From: an uncultured Clostridium sp.
GTDB lineage: Bacteria > Bacillota > Clostridia > TANB77 > CAG-508
Assembly: GCA_905213875.1 (NCBI GenBank)
Contig: CAJMJN010000024.1
Location: 1-22,138 of the forward strand
Length of the DNA stretch: 22,138 bases
Direction: 5' to 3'
Shown: positions 22,062 through 22,138 of the stretch, piece after piece
Position numbering within the stretch: the stretch's first letter is position 1
Layout: each line of letters starts with the position of its first letter
Notes under the pieces: generated by a model
The model's input: only the letters and a program-made list of their open reading frames with translations
Told to the model about the DNA's origin: nothing
Databases searched by the model: none
Position numbers and translations under genes: made by a program

Positions 22062-22138
22062 TTATGCAAGACCATATTTTTTCTTAAATCTATCTGCTCT
22101 TCCACCTGCTGTTTCTTGTCTTAGATTTCCTGTCCAGA
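22062..22138 (-). CDS. rpmE: 50S ribosomal protein L31, C-terminal end (runs off the window)
   Basis: The last 24 full codons read TGNLRQETAGGRADRFKKKY followed by GLA and stop. This matches the L31 C-terminal pattern (FTGKQ..DTAGRV.RFKKKYG). The zinc-ribbon N-terminal part is outside the window. An independent terminator follows, so miaB is not a continuation of its transcript unless by read-through. Confidence 0.85.
   Translation of the reverse strand, partial: WTGNLRQETAGGRADRFKKKYGLA

Noticed and set aside
1..22138. CRISPR array, rRNA or insertion sequence
   Set aside because: No regularly spaced repeats, rRNA-like sequence, transposase or terminal inverted repeats were seen.

Overview
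The window is a low-GC (visibly AT-rich), densely packed stretch with A/T-ending codons, strong Shine-Dalgarno sites and near-perfect sigma-A promoters. It carries endospore genes (sigH, a Spo0A output-domain protein, cotJABC, a GH18 hydrolase of the spore-associated kind) and a T-box upstream of thrS. This points to a spore-forming or formerly spore-forming Clostridia-like Firmicute, probably an uncultured one. The species cannot be named from the sequence.

Layout: (1) 1-1600: 5' part of thrS behind a T-box leader, then a divergent tRNA-Thr(GGT) whose discriminator base fits that T-box. (2) 1581-5523: a stand-alone Spo0A DNA-binding domain with its own promoter and palindromes, then sigH, a membrane-anchored GH18 protein and a YihY-family membrane protein. 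(3) 5615-6848: a pilin-like surface protein. (4) 7099-8398: cotJA-cotJB-cotJC. (5) 8517-10656: DUF308 membrane protein, TetR regulator, rpmF, DUF5662 protein. (6) 10807-12655: asnB. (7) 12651-16911: a 4.26-kb insertion between 72-bp exact direct repeats of the asnB 3' end. It holds a CYTH-like protein and an operon of nucleotide kinase-like, radical SAM, NADAR and GreA-like proteins. (8) 16941-22138: mutS, a multi-HTH protein, miaB and the end of rpmE.

Two things stand out. First, three resident genes (pilin-like, cotJC, asnB) are each split by a +1 frame change. In all three the zero-frame codon at the break is CGG, and skipping its C restores the frame through a Gly codon (NNA-C-GGW). I found no other in-frame CGG in the resident genes, except one in the stand-alone Spo0A-domain gene. 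Three insertion genes do use CGG as an ordinary in-frame codon. This suggests that CGG is unassigned or hungry and drives +1 frameshifting in this host, or else a systematic sequence artefact. Second, the insertion is a compact, recombinase-less island whose radical SAM/NADAR/kinase/GreA gene set resembles a nucleotide- or nucleic-acid-modifying conflict system of unknown function.
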